A stretch of DNA of 64,000 nt, taken from positions 124,001 to 188,000 of the forward strand of contig NZ_VOJA01000004.1 in NCBI RefSeq assembly GCF_007923265.1, in the 5' to 3' direction. Shown piece by piece: positions 18,331 through 27,850 of this stretch (positions within the stretch are counted from its first letter, which is position 1; each line of letters starts with the position of its first letter). Source of the DNA: Francisella salimarina. GTDB taxonomy: Bacteria; Pseudomonadota; Gammaproteobacteria; Francisellales; Francisellaceae. The position numbers were made by a program, and so were the translations under genes. The notes under the pieces were generated by a model. The model ran no database searches. It was not told the origin of the DNA and worked only from the letters and a program-made list of their open reading frames with translations.

Positions 18331-19689
18331 TTGAAAAAAAAGATATTATTCCTTGGAGTCGGTGGTATTGGAGTTTCAGCGCTGGCTATTGCAGCCAAAA
18401 GGTTAGGTGCAGATGTTGCTGGTTATGATAGTGTACCGAATAAGCTAACTGCTAAGCTAGAATCTTCAGGTATTTCAATATTTTCAAGTCCCACTAGTAT
18501 TGATGTTTCAGTCTATGATACTGTAGTATACTCAAGTGCAATTCTTGATAGCCATCCATTGTTGTCAAAGGCACGTGCTTTAGGGGTGCAGTGTTTACAA
18601 AGAGCGATGTTTCTAGCGTTATTAATGAAAGATTTTAGGTATAGCATCGCAGTCACCGGAACTCACGGTAAGACTACAACATCAAGTATTTTAGCTACAT
18701 TGCTATGTAAGCTTGATACAACTAGTAGTTTTGTTGTTGGTGGTGTAGTTAAATATGCTGACTCTAATATTCAGGTTAATGGTACAGACAGATTAGTTAT
18801 AGAAGCAGATGAAAGTGATGCTTCATTTTTATATCTAAACCCAAATGTCGCAATAGTTACGAATATTGATCTTGATCATATGTCGACATATAAAAATAGC
18901 TATGACAACTTACTTGAGAACTTTGCAAATTTTTTGATGAAAGAAAGTATCGAAAATATATATTTGTGTGTTGATGATTATGGTTGCAATGATTTGCTAG
19001 AGAAGTATCGTTCGCAAGTAATAGGAAATATTGTATCCTATGGGTTTGCTACAAACGCAAGCGCTCAAATATATGACTACAGGGTAAATGGAAGCTTAAC
19101 CTCGTTCTCTATTAAATATAAGTCTAGCAAATATGATTTTAAATTAGAGTTGCCTGGCAAATATAATGTTCAAAATGCTGCAGCATGTGTAATAACATGT
19201 CTAGACTCGGGGTTTAGATATGAGGATATTTATAAAGCATTAATTACAGTGAAAGGTGTTGTGAGAAGATTTGATATATATACTAAGCGAATATTGGGTC
19301 ATGAGACTCCTATTGTTGATGATTATGGACACCATCCTGTAGAAGTTGTAAGTAGCATTGGAGCTGTGAGAGATAGGTATCCGGATAAAAAAATAATACA
19401 TGTCTTTCAGCCACATAGATACACGCGCAATAGGGATTTGTTAACGGACTGGTCAAAAGCCTTATCTTTAGCCGATCAGCTAATAATACTTCCAACATAT
19501 TCAGCGGGAGAGCAGGTTATACAGGGAGCTGAGAGCCAAGATCTTATCAGAAATATCCCCAAAGCGCTTATGGCTGATAGTTTTGATCATGTGCTTTCTC
19601 TCTTAGAGAAGCTTGTGGATGATAATATGGTTGTGTTAATTCAAGGAGCGGGAGATATTACAAATTTGGTGGGTATGATAGGTGAATAG
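18331..19689 (+). CDS. murC: UDP-N-acetylmuramate--L-alanine ligase
   Basis: ATP-dependent Mur ligase that adds L-alanine, the first amino acid of the peptidoglycan stem. Seen: the N-terminal FLGVGGIGVSALA nucleotide fold, the P-loop GTHGKTTTSS near residue 110, EADESDASFL, and TNIDLDHM with the Mg/ATP-contacting residues. These favour MurC over the recycling ligase Mpl. Start is TTG at 18331, with GAAGG about 6 bases upstream. The 452-aa length fits. It overlaps rsmI by 8 bp. Confidence 0.92.
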   Translation: MKKKILFLGVGGIGVSALAIAAKRLGADVAGYDSVPNKLTAKLESSGISIFSSPTSIDVSVYDTVVYSSAILDSHPLLSKARALGVQCLQRAMFLALLMKDFRYSIAVTGTHGKTTTSSILATLLCKLDTTSSFVVGGVVKYADSNIQVNGTDRLVIEADESDASFLYLNPNVAIVTNIDLDHMSTYKNSYDNLLENFANFLMKESIENIYLCVDDYGCNDLLEKYRSQVIGNIVSYGFATNASAQIYDYRVNGSLTSFSIKYKSSKYDFKLELPGKYNVQNAAACVITCLDSGFRYEDIYKALITVKGVVRRFDIYTKRILGHETPIVDDYGHHPVEVVSSIGAVRDRYPDKKIIHVFQPHRYTRNRDLLTDWSKALSLADQLIILPTYSAGEQVIQGAESQDLIRNIPKALMADSFDHVLSLLEKLVDDNMVVLIQGAGDITNLVGMIGE

Positions 19690-20551
19690 TATAGAAAAAG
19701 GAACTCTTTATGTTGTATCAACGCCTATTGGTAATTTACAAGATATAACTTATAGAGCTATGAACATTCTGAGTGATGTTGATGTGATTCTAGCAGAAGA
19801 TACACGAATGACAGCTAAACTATTGGCTAGCCTTAATATTCGTGGTAATCAGAAGTTAATTTCTTGCCATGATTTTAATGAAGGGTCACGAGTTGATTAT
19901 GTCAAAGAGCTTTTGAGTGGAGATAATAGAGTAGCTTTGGTTAGTGATGCAGGTACACCATTAATTTCAGATCCTGGTTATAAAATAGTTGCGAGCTTAC
20001 GCAAGGACGGTCATAAAGTAATTCCAATACCAGGTGTTAGTGCTGTTATTACAGCACTATCTGCTGCAGGCATACCGTCTGATAGTTTTATGTTTAAAGG
20101 ATTTTTGTCAGCAAAACAAGCTAAAAGGCAACAGCAAATCCGTGACTTCCAACAAGCAAATACAACAGTAGTAATATATGAGTCTGTACATAGAATTACA
20201 TATCTTTTGAATGATTTGTTAGAGATAATGCCTCATAACAATATCGTTGTTGCTAAGGAACTTACCAAGCAGTTTGAAAAATTTGTTGCTGGTTCAGTAG
20301 AAGAAGTGCATAAGTTTTTTAAGGATAATCAAGATGTCATAAGAGGTGAGTTTGTCGTTATTATTGATTGTAATAATGGCGATGTTGACGAGCAAAATAA
20401 TTTAAAAGTTGATATCGATGACCTATTAAAAGATCTGCTTGAAGATATTCCCGTTAAAAAAGCAGTGAAGCTGGTAGTTAAACTAACTGGTGCAAAAAAG
20501 AATGATATATACGAAAGGGCATTAGTCATAAAAAAAGAAGTAACTGGTTAG
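19682..20551 (+). CDS. rsmI: 16S rRNA (cytidine(1402)-2'-O)-methyltransferase
   Basis: SAM-dependent enzyme that methylates the ribose of C1402 in 16S rRNA. Seen: VVSTPIGNLQDIT, LAEDTRMTAKLL and SDAGTPLISDPGYKIV, all diagnostic of the RsmI/YraL family, followed by VIYESVHRI. Start is GTG at 19682, inside the end of murC. Length 289 aa is typical. It converges on the gene at 20560 with 8 bp between stops. Confidence 0.94.
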   Translation: MNSIEKGTLYVVSTPIGNLQDITYRAMNILSDVDVILAEDTRMTAKLLASLNIRGNQKLISCHDFNEGSRVDYVKELLSGDNRVALVSDAGTPLISDPGYKIVASLRKDGHKVIPIPGVSAVITALSAAGIPSDSFMFKGFLSAKQAKRQQQIRDFQQANTTVVIYESVHRITYLLNDLLEIMPHNNIVVAKELTKQFEKFVAGSVEEVHKFFKDNQDVIRGEFVVIIDCNNGDVDEQNNLKVDIDDLLKDLLEDIPVKKAVKLVVKLTGAKKNDIYERALVIKKEVTG

Positions 20552-20559
20552 TTTATTTA

Positions 20560-21336
20560 CTAGTTCTGAATTTCTGTATTTGTACTCTTAGCATGTTGAT
20601 TCTGAATATTCTTCGGAAGCTGGCTTTCAAAGCCTTTTAAAAAAGAGTCTTTATCTTGCTGGTTTTCTAGATTAGTGCTATAGAATGCACCCATGATATA
20701 GCTAAACTCAGCTACTTGCTGTTTTGAAAGAGTATATTTTTTGTTATTTAAACCTGCCTTCATGCCACTAATAAATGATTTTTCATCTAGAGTTGATGGA
20801 TTATGATTTTTGGGTATTTTAAACAAATTAAAACCTAAGCTATAGCTAAATTGATCTTTGCTGATATCTTTAGGAAGAGTTTGAGTATTGCTTTTTAGTA
20901 TTTCTCTAAGTTTTGTGTTTTCTATAAGCTTAAATTTTGATTTAGTGCTATTATAATGATCAGATATTCCAGCTATAACCGCTTGTGGATTGTATAGATC
21001 ACTTTTCGGTTTGGGAGTAAACAGGAAGCCTTTTTTAAGGCTACTTTCACCAGTTCTATACCCCATCGAGAAACTAACTTTTTCTATATCATAATCTTTT
21101 AAGGAAATACTATCTTGATTATTTATTCTATCTCTTAGACCTTTATAGAAGTCTTCTAAAGAGTATTTTTCATCCGTACCACAGATATTTTTATCTTTGA
21201 GTTCTTTTGCAAAATTTACAGCATTATTGTAGTAGTTTTGAGAGTTTGTATTTACTATTTGTGAGCTGATACCCAAAGATATGCTTAGTAGACAAATTAG
21301 AGGAATATATAATTTTTTAAGAATTTTAGTTAGCAT
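20560..21336 (-). CDS. Exported protein with repeats resembling the FKBP N-terminal dimerisation domain
   Basis: No enzyme domain is visible. After an N-terminal hydrophobic segment (residues about 10-24, signal peptide or anchor) the 258-aa protein repeats a pattern of F/S-S-Y/F-S/I-L/M-G followed by 20-25 residues and F-hydrophobic-x-G. Examples start near residue 87 (VSFSMGYRTG), 163 (FSYSLGFNLF, then FISGMKAGLNNKKYTLS) and 211 (FSYIMGAFYS, then FLKGFES). This is the layout of the FKBP_N domain of FkpA/Mip peptidyl-prolyl isomerases, in which the SYxxG helix and FxxGL helix form the dimer. The catalytic FKBP_C domain is absent, so a chaperone-like or adaptor role is only a guess. Confidence 0.65.
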   Translation of the reverse strand: MLTKILKKLYIPLICLLSISLGISSQIVNTNSQNYYNNAVNFAKELKDKNICGTDEKYSLEDFYKGLRDRINNQDSISLKDYDIEKVSFSMGYRTGESSLKKGFLFTPKPKSDLYNPQAVIAGISDHYNSTKSKFKLIENTKLREILKSNTQTLPKDISKDQFSYSLGFNLFKIPKNHNPSTLDEKSFISGMKAGLNNKKYTLSKQQVAEFSYIMGAFYSTNLENQQDKDSFLKGFESQLPKNIQNQHAKSTNTEIQN

Positions 21337-21413
21337 AAATTCAAAAACACATTTGTGCTAATAGATTGTTTTGTTGCTATACTATAAATATAAAACTATA
21401 AAAATAAAATATT

Positions 21414-21983
21414 ATGCTACAGCGCGTGTTTTATACTTTAGGTCAGATGTTTAAATGGCGAAAAGCTCTTAGGCTATCAGATACTAATCATTTGGAGACT
21501 ATAATAAATTTAACTCCAGAGATGCTAGTTAAGAATCAAGTAAAATATCTTGCTTTAGATTTTGATGGGGTTTTAGCAAGTCACGGTAAGCCTGAAATGC
21601 ATCCTGAAGTTATGGGTTGGCTTACGAAATTTGTTACTAAATTTTCAGAAGATAGAGTTTTTATTCTTTCTAATAAGCCTACTCAAGAACGACTAAAATA
21701 TTTTAACAAACATTTTCCTCAGATAAGATTTATATCTGGTGTTGCAAAAAAACCTTATCCAGATGGTCTTAATAAAATACTAGAATTGGTTGGTTGCCAG
21801 CCTGGTGAGTTAGCGCTTGTTGATGATAGGTTGTTAACAGGATGTCTTGCTTGCTTGATAGCAGGTTGTTATCCGATACTGATAACTAGTCCCTATGTTG
21901 ATAGAGATAATTACACAAAAGAAGAGAGATTCTTTGGTTTTCTTCGCTATTGCGAGCAAAAAATATTTCCGCCTAAACCGTAA
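21414..21983 (+). CDS. YqeG-type HAD-superfamily (class IIIA) phosphatase
   Basis: Predicted cytoplasmic HAD hydrolase. The catalytic motif I is ALDFDGVLA with Asp49 and Asp51, motif II is ILSNKP, and motif IV is LVDDRLLTG near residue 142. The region between has no cap domain, as expected for class IIIA proteins such as YqeG. The 189-aa length fits. The natural substrate of this group is not well established. It diverges from the gene at 20560. Confidence 0.82.
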   Translation: MLQRVFYTLGQMFKWRKALRLSDTNHLETIINLTPEMLVKNQVKYLALDFDGVLASHGKPEMHPEVMGWLTKFVTKFSEDRVFILSNKPTQERLKYFNKHFPQIRFISGVAKKPYPDGLNKILELVGCQPGELALVDDRLLTGCLACLIAGCYPILITSPYVDRDNYTKEERFFGFLRYCEQKIFPPKP

Positions 21984-22047
21984 TTACTAGTATTTTGTTT
22001 GATTATTACTTAATATTATATTAGTAGCTTTAAATTAAAATTTACTT

Positions 22048-22806
22048 ATGACAAAAAGAATTTTCTGGTTGGCTTCAATGCTCTTTTGGAGTATTGGCTT
22101 TTCTAACCCTACATTTACTCAAACTTTTTTTGATGACCATGATTACTCGACTGAAGGAAACTTTGCGGTCAAAAATCAGGGCTATCGAAATGATGCGAAG
22201 ATAAAAATATATAATCATGATTTTAGTAAGGATGATTCAGAAAATTATAATTGTGCTTTTACCAGCTCTGGAGAAGTAAGGTGTGGAGATTATCAGATTA
22301 AAACCCCTAAATTTAAAGACAAAGATTTGGCTAAAAAGATATCTCGACATTATAAAAAACTTCAGGATGTCAAAGGTGTGAGTAAGGGTGATGACTTTAA
22401 CTGTGCCCTTGATGATAATAACGATGTCTATTGTTGGGGTAGTAATAAGAGAGGTCAATTAGGTAGTGATACTGATGCGAAAAAAGTTAAAAAGCCTCTA
22501 AGAGTAGACATAGATAATAGTATTAACTTCAAGAAGGTGTATACAAAAGCTCACTATGCGTGCGCTTTAGATGAAGAGGGTCATGCATATTGTTGGGGTG
22601 ATGGAAGTAATGGTGAGGTTGGTAATGGTAAAAAAGGTCTTTTTGATAAACCACAGAAGGTCCAGACAGATATCGAATTTAGTAGATTAAGCATGGCGAC
22701 TACTTATACCTGTGGTATTGAAAAAGATACAAATGATCTATATTGTTGGGGTAAAAGTCAAAATGGTCAAAAAAATCTCGATTCAACTGTACCTGTAAAA
22801 ATGTAG
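22048..22806 (+). CDS. Exported RCC1-like repeat protein
   Basis: The N-terminus is hydrophobic (residues about 4-24), consistent with a signal peptide. The rest carries RCC1-type blades of the form CALD-x(4-6)-V/A-YCWG-x4-GQLG: YNCAFTSSGEVRCGD, FNCALDDNNDVYCWGSNKRG, YACALDEEGHAYCWGDGSNG and YTCGIEKDTNDLYCWGKSQNG. Each blade keeps two cysteines, as in many bacterial exported RCC1 proteins. Only about four blades are present against seven in a closed RCC1 propeller, and the protein stops right after the last one. It may therefore be truncated or need a partner. The next gene starts 6 bp downstream. Confidence 0.72.
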   Translation: MTKRIFWLASMLFWSIGFSNPTFTQTFFDDHDYSTEGNFAVKNQGYRNDAKIKIYNHDFSKDDSENYNCAFTSSGEVRCGDYQIKTPKFKDKDLAKKISRHYKKLQDVKGVSKGDDFNCALDDNNDVYCWGSNKRGQLGSDTDAKKVKKPLRVDIDNSINFKKVYTKAHYACALDEEGHAYCWGDGSNGEVGNGKKGLFDKPQKVQTDIEFSRLSMATTYTCGIEKDTNDLYCWGKSQNGQKNLDSTVPVKM

Positions 22807-22812
22807 CCACAA

Positions 22813-25551
22813 ATGCCTCACGATACAAAGCGCTTTCTTACAAACTCTAAAAGTTCTAAGATACTTACTGAAATTATTAATCAACTTGAAGATTGTGAAG
22901 AGTTTGTTATAAGTGTTGCTTTTGTGACTTTAGGTGGAGTTATCTGTATTTTAGAGACTTTGCGTCAATTAAATGCTCAAGGTATAAAGGGCAAAATCTT
23001 AACAGGGTGTTATCTAAATTTTACAGAACCTAAAGCTCTTGAGAAGCTCATGGAGTTTGATAACATCGAGCTAAAAGTTCTTAGTGATGATAACTTCCAT
23101 GCCAAAGGTTTCTTTTTTCGTAATAAGGATAGTTGGCGAATAATTCTTGGTAGCTCAAACCTTACTCAGTCAGCACTTACAGTAAATAATGAATGGAATC
23201 TGCTTTTTGAAACTTCTAATAATGACTCAACAACGGAGCAAATTTTAGCAGAATTTGATTATCTTTTTGCTAAAGCAGAATATGCTAGAGATATCATTCA
23301 GGAATACAGTCAAATATATCAACAAATAAGTAGTGATATTGCTAGCTATAGATCTATCGACACTAAAATATCTCCCAATAAGGTTCAACAAGATGCACTT
23401 GAGAATCTGAATCGATTAAGACAGCAAGGCAAAAATAAAGCATTAATAATTAGTGCTACAGGGACTGGAAAAACTTTTTTAAGTGCTTTTGATGTAGCAA
23501 AAGTAAAGCCGAAAAGGTGTTTGTTTATAGTACATCGTACAAATATTGCAATAAAGGCAAAAGAGACTTTTGAAAAAGTAATAAGAGATAAAACACTTGG
23601 CCTGTATACAGGAGAAGTTAAAGATCCTGCAGATTATCTATTTGCTACGGTACAAACGCTAAAAACCCCTAAAACATTAGCAAGCTTTGAGACAAATGAG
23701 TTTGACTATATCATAGTTGATGAAGTTCATCATGCAGAAGCACAAAGTTATAAAAAAGTTTTATCACACTTTAAGCCAAAGTTTTTACTTGGGATGACTG
23801 CTACTCCAGAGCGGAGTGATAATGCTGATATCTTTAAGCTTTTTGATTATAACATTGCTTATGAAATTAGGCTTCATCAGGCGTTAGAATATAATTTTCT
23901 TTGTCCATTTCACTATTTTGCTATAGAGGATTTTTATTTAGAATCAGAGCAGGTTTTTGCGAAGGATTTTTCTAAATTAATTAGTGACCAACGAGTTGGG
24001 CATATTATTGATAAAGCTAATTTCTATGGTTATAGTGGCAAATCACGATCAGCTTTAATGTTTGTTAGTAATGTTGATGAGGCAGTACAACTTGCGACTA
24101 AGCTCAGTCAAAGAGGTATCAAGGCTAAAGCTTTATCAAGTCAAGACTCAGAGCGTGTAAGACAAGAAACTATTGGTGAACTTGAGAGTGGGTTACTTGA
24201 GATTATTGTTACAGTAGATATTTTTAATGAGGGTATTGATATTCCATGTGTTAATCAGGTTATCCTTCTAAGGCCTACTCAAAGCGCTATAGTCTATATA
24301 CAGCAGTTAGGGCGTGGACTGCGTAAGTATAAGTCTAAAGACTTTGTTGTGATTTTGGACTTTATCGCAAATTATAACAACAATTTTCTCATTCCTGTGG
24401 CATTAAGTGGAGATAATAGTTATGACAAGGACGAGCTTAAAAAGTTTGTAGTCTCACCAAATAATTATTTAGCTGGTGAAAGCACAATTACCTTTAGTAA
24501 TATTGCTAAGGAAATAATCTATAAAAATATTCAAAGGACAAACTTCTCGCAACTAAAAAATATAAAAAAAGATTATGTTCAGTTAAAGAAAGAACTAGGT
24601 AGAATTCCTAGATTAGTAGACTTTCAGGAATATAACTTTATCTCACCAGAGGTTGTTCTATCGACTAAAGATACTTATTATGATATTTTGTTGGCTTTTA
24701 AAGAAAGTGTAGTGAGTTTAAATCAACGACAATACAATATTATAAAGTTTATTTCTAGAGAGTTTACCCCAGCAAAAAGGCTTTATGAAATTTTAATTTT
24801 AGAGGAGCTTTTGAAATCGAAAACTATGAGTAAGGCTTATTTAGAGAAAGTGTTACGTAATAGTTTAGGTGATTTTGATATTATAAGTTTTACAAATGCA
24901 CTAGAGCATTTGTCTCTAAAAATATTTACAGTAAATGCCGGTAGAGCAGATTATGAGCCTCTAATATCTGTGGATGAACAAGAGATTAGGCTACTGATAT
25001 CAGATGCTATCGATGAAAGCAGATTCTTGTATGAGCAAATTAAGGATCTAATAGAGTATAACAAGTTAGTTTATTTTCAGAAATATAATCTAAATAAGTC
25101 TCATGGATTATCGTTATATGCAAAATACTCTAAAAAAGAAATTGCCTATCTATTTAATCAAGATTATGCCAATGGAGGAGTTAATCTTGCTGGATATAGA
25201 TCTTTTGAAGATAAAGTACTACTGTTTATGACATTTGATGAGAATAAAAAATTTGATACATATGATAATAAGTTTCTCTCAAAACAGACCTTTTCATATT
25301 ACTCAAAAAAAGGTAAGACTCTTGGTGATCGTTTAGAAAATGCTCTTAGCCAAAATCGATATAAAAGCTATGTTTTTGCACGAGTAAATAAAGATAATAG
25401 TTATATTTATCTTGGTATAGTTGCTAAGTGTCTAGTTGCTAAAGAAATAATTGCTGAAAAAAAGTTTGTTGAGTATATCTTTGAGTTAGAGAAGCCTCTA
25501 ACAAATGAGATTTGGCATTATTTTAAAGCTGTTTATAAAACCAAGATTTGA
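22813..25551 (+). CDS. PLD-domain superfamily 2 helicase with C-terminal DUF3427-like region
   Basis: A 912-aa cytoplasmic multidomain protein. Residues 1-160 form a single phospholipase-D/nuclease-like domain with the HxK signature at His96-Lys98 and GSSNLTQSAL at 113-122. A superfamily 2 helicase follows: Walker A ATGTGKT (215-221), DEVH box (303-306), GMTATPERSD (328-337) and the motif VI-like QQLGRGLRK (497-505). The remaining 390 residues match the layout of the DUF3427 region of such helicases and include KSHGLSLYAKYSKKEIAYLF. Members occur in many genomes, sometimes in defence or mobile loci; the function is not settled and I infer DNA processing or restriction. No methylase or nuclease partner is adjacent. 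Confidence 0.85.
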   Translation: MPHDTKRFLTNSKSSKILTEIINQLEDCEEFVISVAFVTLGGVICILETLRQLNAQGIKGKILTGCYLNFTEPKALEKLMEFDNIELKVLSDDNFHAKGFFFRNKDSWRIILGSSNLTQSALTVNNEWNLLFETSNNDSTTEQILAEFDYLFAKAEYARDIIQEYSQIYQQISSDIASYRSIDTKISPNKVQQDALENLNRLRQQGKNKALIISATGTGKTFLSAFDVAKVKPKRCLFIVHRTNIAIKAKETFEKVIRDKTLGLYTGEVKDPADYLFATVQTLKTPKTLASFETNEFDYIIVDEVHHAEAQSYKKVLSHFKPKFLLGMTATPERSDNADIFKLFDYNIAYEIRLHQALEYNFLCPFHYFAIEDFYLESEQVFAKDFSKLISDQRVGHIIDKANFYGYSGKSRSALMFVSNVDEAVQLATKLSQRGIKAKALSSQDSERVRQETIGELESGLLEIIVTVDIFNEGIDIPCVNQVILLRPTQSAIVYIQQLGRGLRKYKSKDFVVILDFIANYNNNFLIPVALSGDNSYDKDELKKFVVSPNNYLAGESTITFSNIAKEIIYKNIQRTNFSQLKNIKKDYVQLKKELGRIPRLVDFQEYNFISPEVVLSTKDTYYDILLAFKESVVSLNQRQYNIIKFISREFTPAKRLYEILILEELLKSKTMSKAYLEKVLRNSLGDFDIISFTNALEHLSLKIFTVNAGRADYEPLISVDEQEIRLLISDAIDESRFLYEQIKDLIEYNKLVYFQKYNLNKSHGLSLYAKYSKKEIAYLFNQDYANGGVNLAGYRSFEDKVLLFMTFDENKKFDTYDNKFLSKQTFSYYSKKGKTLGDRLENALSQNRYKSYVFARVNKDNSYIYLGIVAKCLVAKEIIAEKKFVEYIFELEKPLTNEIWHYFKAVYKTKI

Positions 25552-25625
25552 TGCGTAATTAAATGATTTTTTATTTTTGTTTGTTATAATGGAAATTGAA
25601 GGAAGAACAAATTTGGAGAATCCTA

Positions 25626-26462
25626 ATGGCATACAAAAAAGTTTTATTAGCTGTGAATGTTTATGAAAATGCAGACATCGTTATTAACTCTGCAGTAGAC
25701 TTCGCTAAAAAGAATAATACAGAAGTTTTAAAGGTTGTTACAGTTATTGATTGTGTAGCTCCATTTGCACCATCTATAGTTGATTTTCAACACTCTATAG
25801 AGCAAGAAGCAAAAGAAGCTTTAGATAAGCTTGTAGCTAAGATTTCAGGTATCAAGGTTGAGCATGAAGTACTTGTTGGTAACCCTGCAGTTGAAATCGT
25901 TGATTATGCTGAAGAGAGCAGTTGCGATGTGATAGTTTTAGGTTCTCATGCAACTCATGGTATAAATTTACTTCTAGGTTCAGTAGCGAATGCTGTTCTA
26001 CATAAAGCAAAATGTGATGTGCTAACGGTGAGAGTTAGTGAGAATGAAAAAGAAGCAAGTAAAGCGCATAACTATCAAAGGCTTCTTGTACCTACTGATC
26101 TTGAAAATGACTCATGTTCCGTTGTTGAAAAGGCAAAAGATGTTGCAAAGCTGTATGGTTCAAAAATTGATACTGCGTTTGTTATACCAAATGATAGTAT
26201 CTCTTTAATGACATATGAAACAGAGAAGGTTGAGCATGCAATAGAGAAGTTTGCAGATAAAAATGGTATCACTGGAGAGAAGTCTGTGATGATTGGTGGT
26301 ATCGCTAACAGTTTATTAGAAAAAGCAGCTGAAAATAAAAATGATTTGATAGTTGTGGGAAGTCACAGAAGAAGTGCTATTGGTAGATTTTTCTTAGGCT
26401 CTACAGCAAATAGTATCTTACATGAAGCTAATGTTGATGTCTTAGTTGTAAGACTTAAGTAA
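25626..26462 (+). CDS. Tandem universal stress protein (two UspA domains)
   Basis: Two UspA folds in one chain: residues 1 to about 135 and about 145 to 278. Each carries the ATP-binding motif G-x2-G-x9-G-S: VLGSHATHGINLLLGSVAN in the first and VGSHRRSAIGRFFLGSTAN in the second. Such proteins respond to starvation and other stresses. A longer frame opens at 25596, but ATG at 25626 is preferred: GGAGAA lies about 6 bases before it, and the product then starts MAYKKVLLAVN as in the family. A TATAAT at 25585-25590 is the likely -10 box, giving a monocistronic unit. Confidence 0.92.
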   Translation: MAYKKVLLAVNVYENADIVINSAVDFAKKNNTEVLKVVTVIDCVAPFAPSIVDFQHSIEQEAKEALDKLVAKISGIKVEHEVLVGNPAVEIVDYAEESSCDVIVLGSHATHGINLLLGSVANAVLHKAKCDVLTVRVSENEKEASKAHNYQRLLVPTDLENDSCSVVEKAKDVAKLYGSKIDTAFVIPNDSISLMTYETEKVEHAIEKFADKNGITGEKSVMIGGIANSLLEKAAENKNDLIVVGSHRRSAIGRFFLGSTANSILHEANVDVLVVRLK

Positions 26463-26589
26463 TTACCGTTTTTCTCTTTTTTCATAAAAATTAAATTCTA
26501 AAAAAACTCATAAAAAGACTCAAAAAAGTGTATTTCTTTTGAAAAATATATTTAAATAAAAGAATCGGACAAAAAAATAAATACTTTTT

Positions 26590-27819
26590 ATGAAAAAATT
26601 ATTAGTACTTTTAGCAAGCTCAGCAGAGTGGTATGAGTTTACTGTATATTCATTTTGTGCAGGATATATTGGTGCAGCATTTTTCCCAGGTGATCATTTT
26701 ATAAAATTTTTAGCTGCCTTCGGGGCATTTGCTGCAGGATTTTTAGCGAGACCTCTTGGTGGAATAATATTTGGCTATATTGGGGACAAAAAAAGTCGCT
26801 CTACAGCTTTAGCATTAGCGGCATTTTTTATGGGGGTACCTACTGTTGGGATGGCATTATTACCGTCGTATGCAACTATAGGTATTTTGGCTCCTTTACT
26901 TTTAGTTGCTTTTAGAATTTTACAAGGTATAGCTATAGGTGGTCAGTATAGTGGTTCAGTTGTTATTCTTGTTGAGGCAGAGTCAACATTATTCGGTAAG
27001 GCTAAAGCTGGTGTAAATGTTATAACTAGTGCTTTTGGAGGGATATTGTTAGCGATTGTAACTTTTCAAGTTATTAGATATCTAATTCCAGATGAGACTA
27101 TGGCAAATGGTGGCTGGAGAATACTTTTTGGTATAGCAATTATATTGGTTGTTCTGTCGTTTTTCATTAAGCATAGTGGCGATGAAAAAGAGCCTGAAAA
27201 ATCAAATGTGAGTCTAACTAAAGTGATACTTAAAAACTATAAAAGTTTAATATATATGATTTTATTATGCTTTCCTGGTGCAGTTGTTGCTTACTTCCAG
27301 ATTACAATTTTACCTAATATAATTAAGAAAATATTAGGTCATGCAGATGTTAATGTCGCAGTATTGACAACTATTAGTATTATTATGTTTATCGTTACAT
27401 GTAATATTGCTGCTAGACTTACTAAGTATTTTAAAATAAAAACGATTACTGCTTTTGGTCTTGTCCTGATGCTTGTAATCTCACTTCCTATGTATGCGCT
27501 ATATAAAGCTAATAGCGATTTATTGATAGTCTTCTTTGTGACTATGGGAGCAATATTTGGAATATTCTATGGCAATATTATGGTGTTGTTTACAGAGTGT
27601 TTGCCTAGAGAGATTCGTTATACTGGATTTGCTTTAGCTTATAATATTGGTTTTGGTGTGTTTGGTGGTTTATTGCCATTCTTATGTTTCTTTTTAGCTT
27701 ACTCTATATCTGATTATATGGCTGTGGGCATGATTTGTATAAGTGCGCTTGTTGGTTTGATAACGATATATAAATTCGAGCCAGAAAATCTTAAAAAGTC
27801 TATAATAAACGATAACTAG
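26590..27819 (+). CDS. Major facilitator transporter (MHS/Pht-like), next to pxpBAC
   Basis: Inner-membrane transporter with about 12 hydrophobic segments. It shows the MFS loop motif GYIGDKKSRSTAL after helix 2 and starts with SSAEWYEFTVYSF, which resembles the D/E-W-Y-D-F start of metabolite:H+ symporters; it could also fall in the Pht/Fpt phagosomal transporter group of intracellular gamma-proteobacteria. It ends 31 bp before pxpB with no terminator visible. I therefore infer uptake of 5-oxoproline, glutamate or a glutathione-derived compound, but the substrate is unproven. Confidence 0.85.
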   Translation: MKKLLVLLASSAEWYEFTVYSFCAGYIGAAFFPGDHFIKFLAAFGAFAAGFLARPLGGIIFGYIGDKKSRSTALALAAFFMGVPTVGMALLPSYATIGILAPLLLVAFRILQGIAIGGQYSGSVVILVEAESTLFGKAKAGVNVITSAFGGILLAIVTFQVIRYLIPDETMANGGWRILFGIAIILVVLSFFIKHSGDEKEPEKSNVSLTKVILKNYKSLIYMILLCFPGAVVAYFQITILPNIIKKILGHADVNVAVLTTISIIMFIVTCNIAARLTKYFKIKTITAFGLVLMLVISLPMYALYKANSDLLIVFFVTMGAIFGIFYGNIMVLFTECLPREIRYTGFALAYNIGFGVFGGLLPFLCFFLAYSISDYMAVGMICISALVGLITIYKFEPENLKKSIINDN

Positions 27820-27850
27820 TACTCAAAGAGTTTCTTTAAGGTAGTTGCTA

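Noticed and set aside
22813-25551. Type I or III restriction system built around the helicase
   Set aside because: No methyltransferase, specificity or Res-type endonuclease gene lies nearby, and the domain order PLD-helicase-DUF3427 is different from HsdR or Res.
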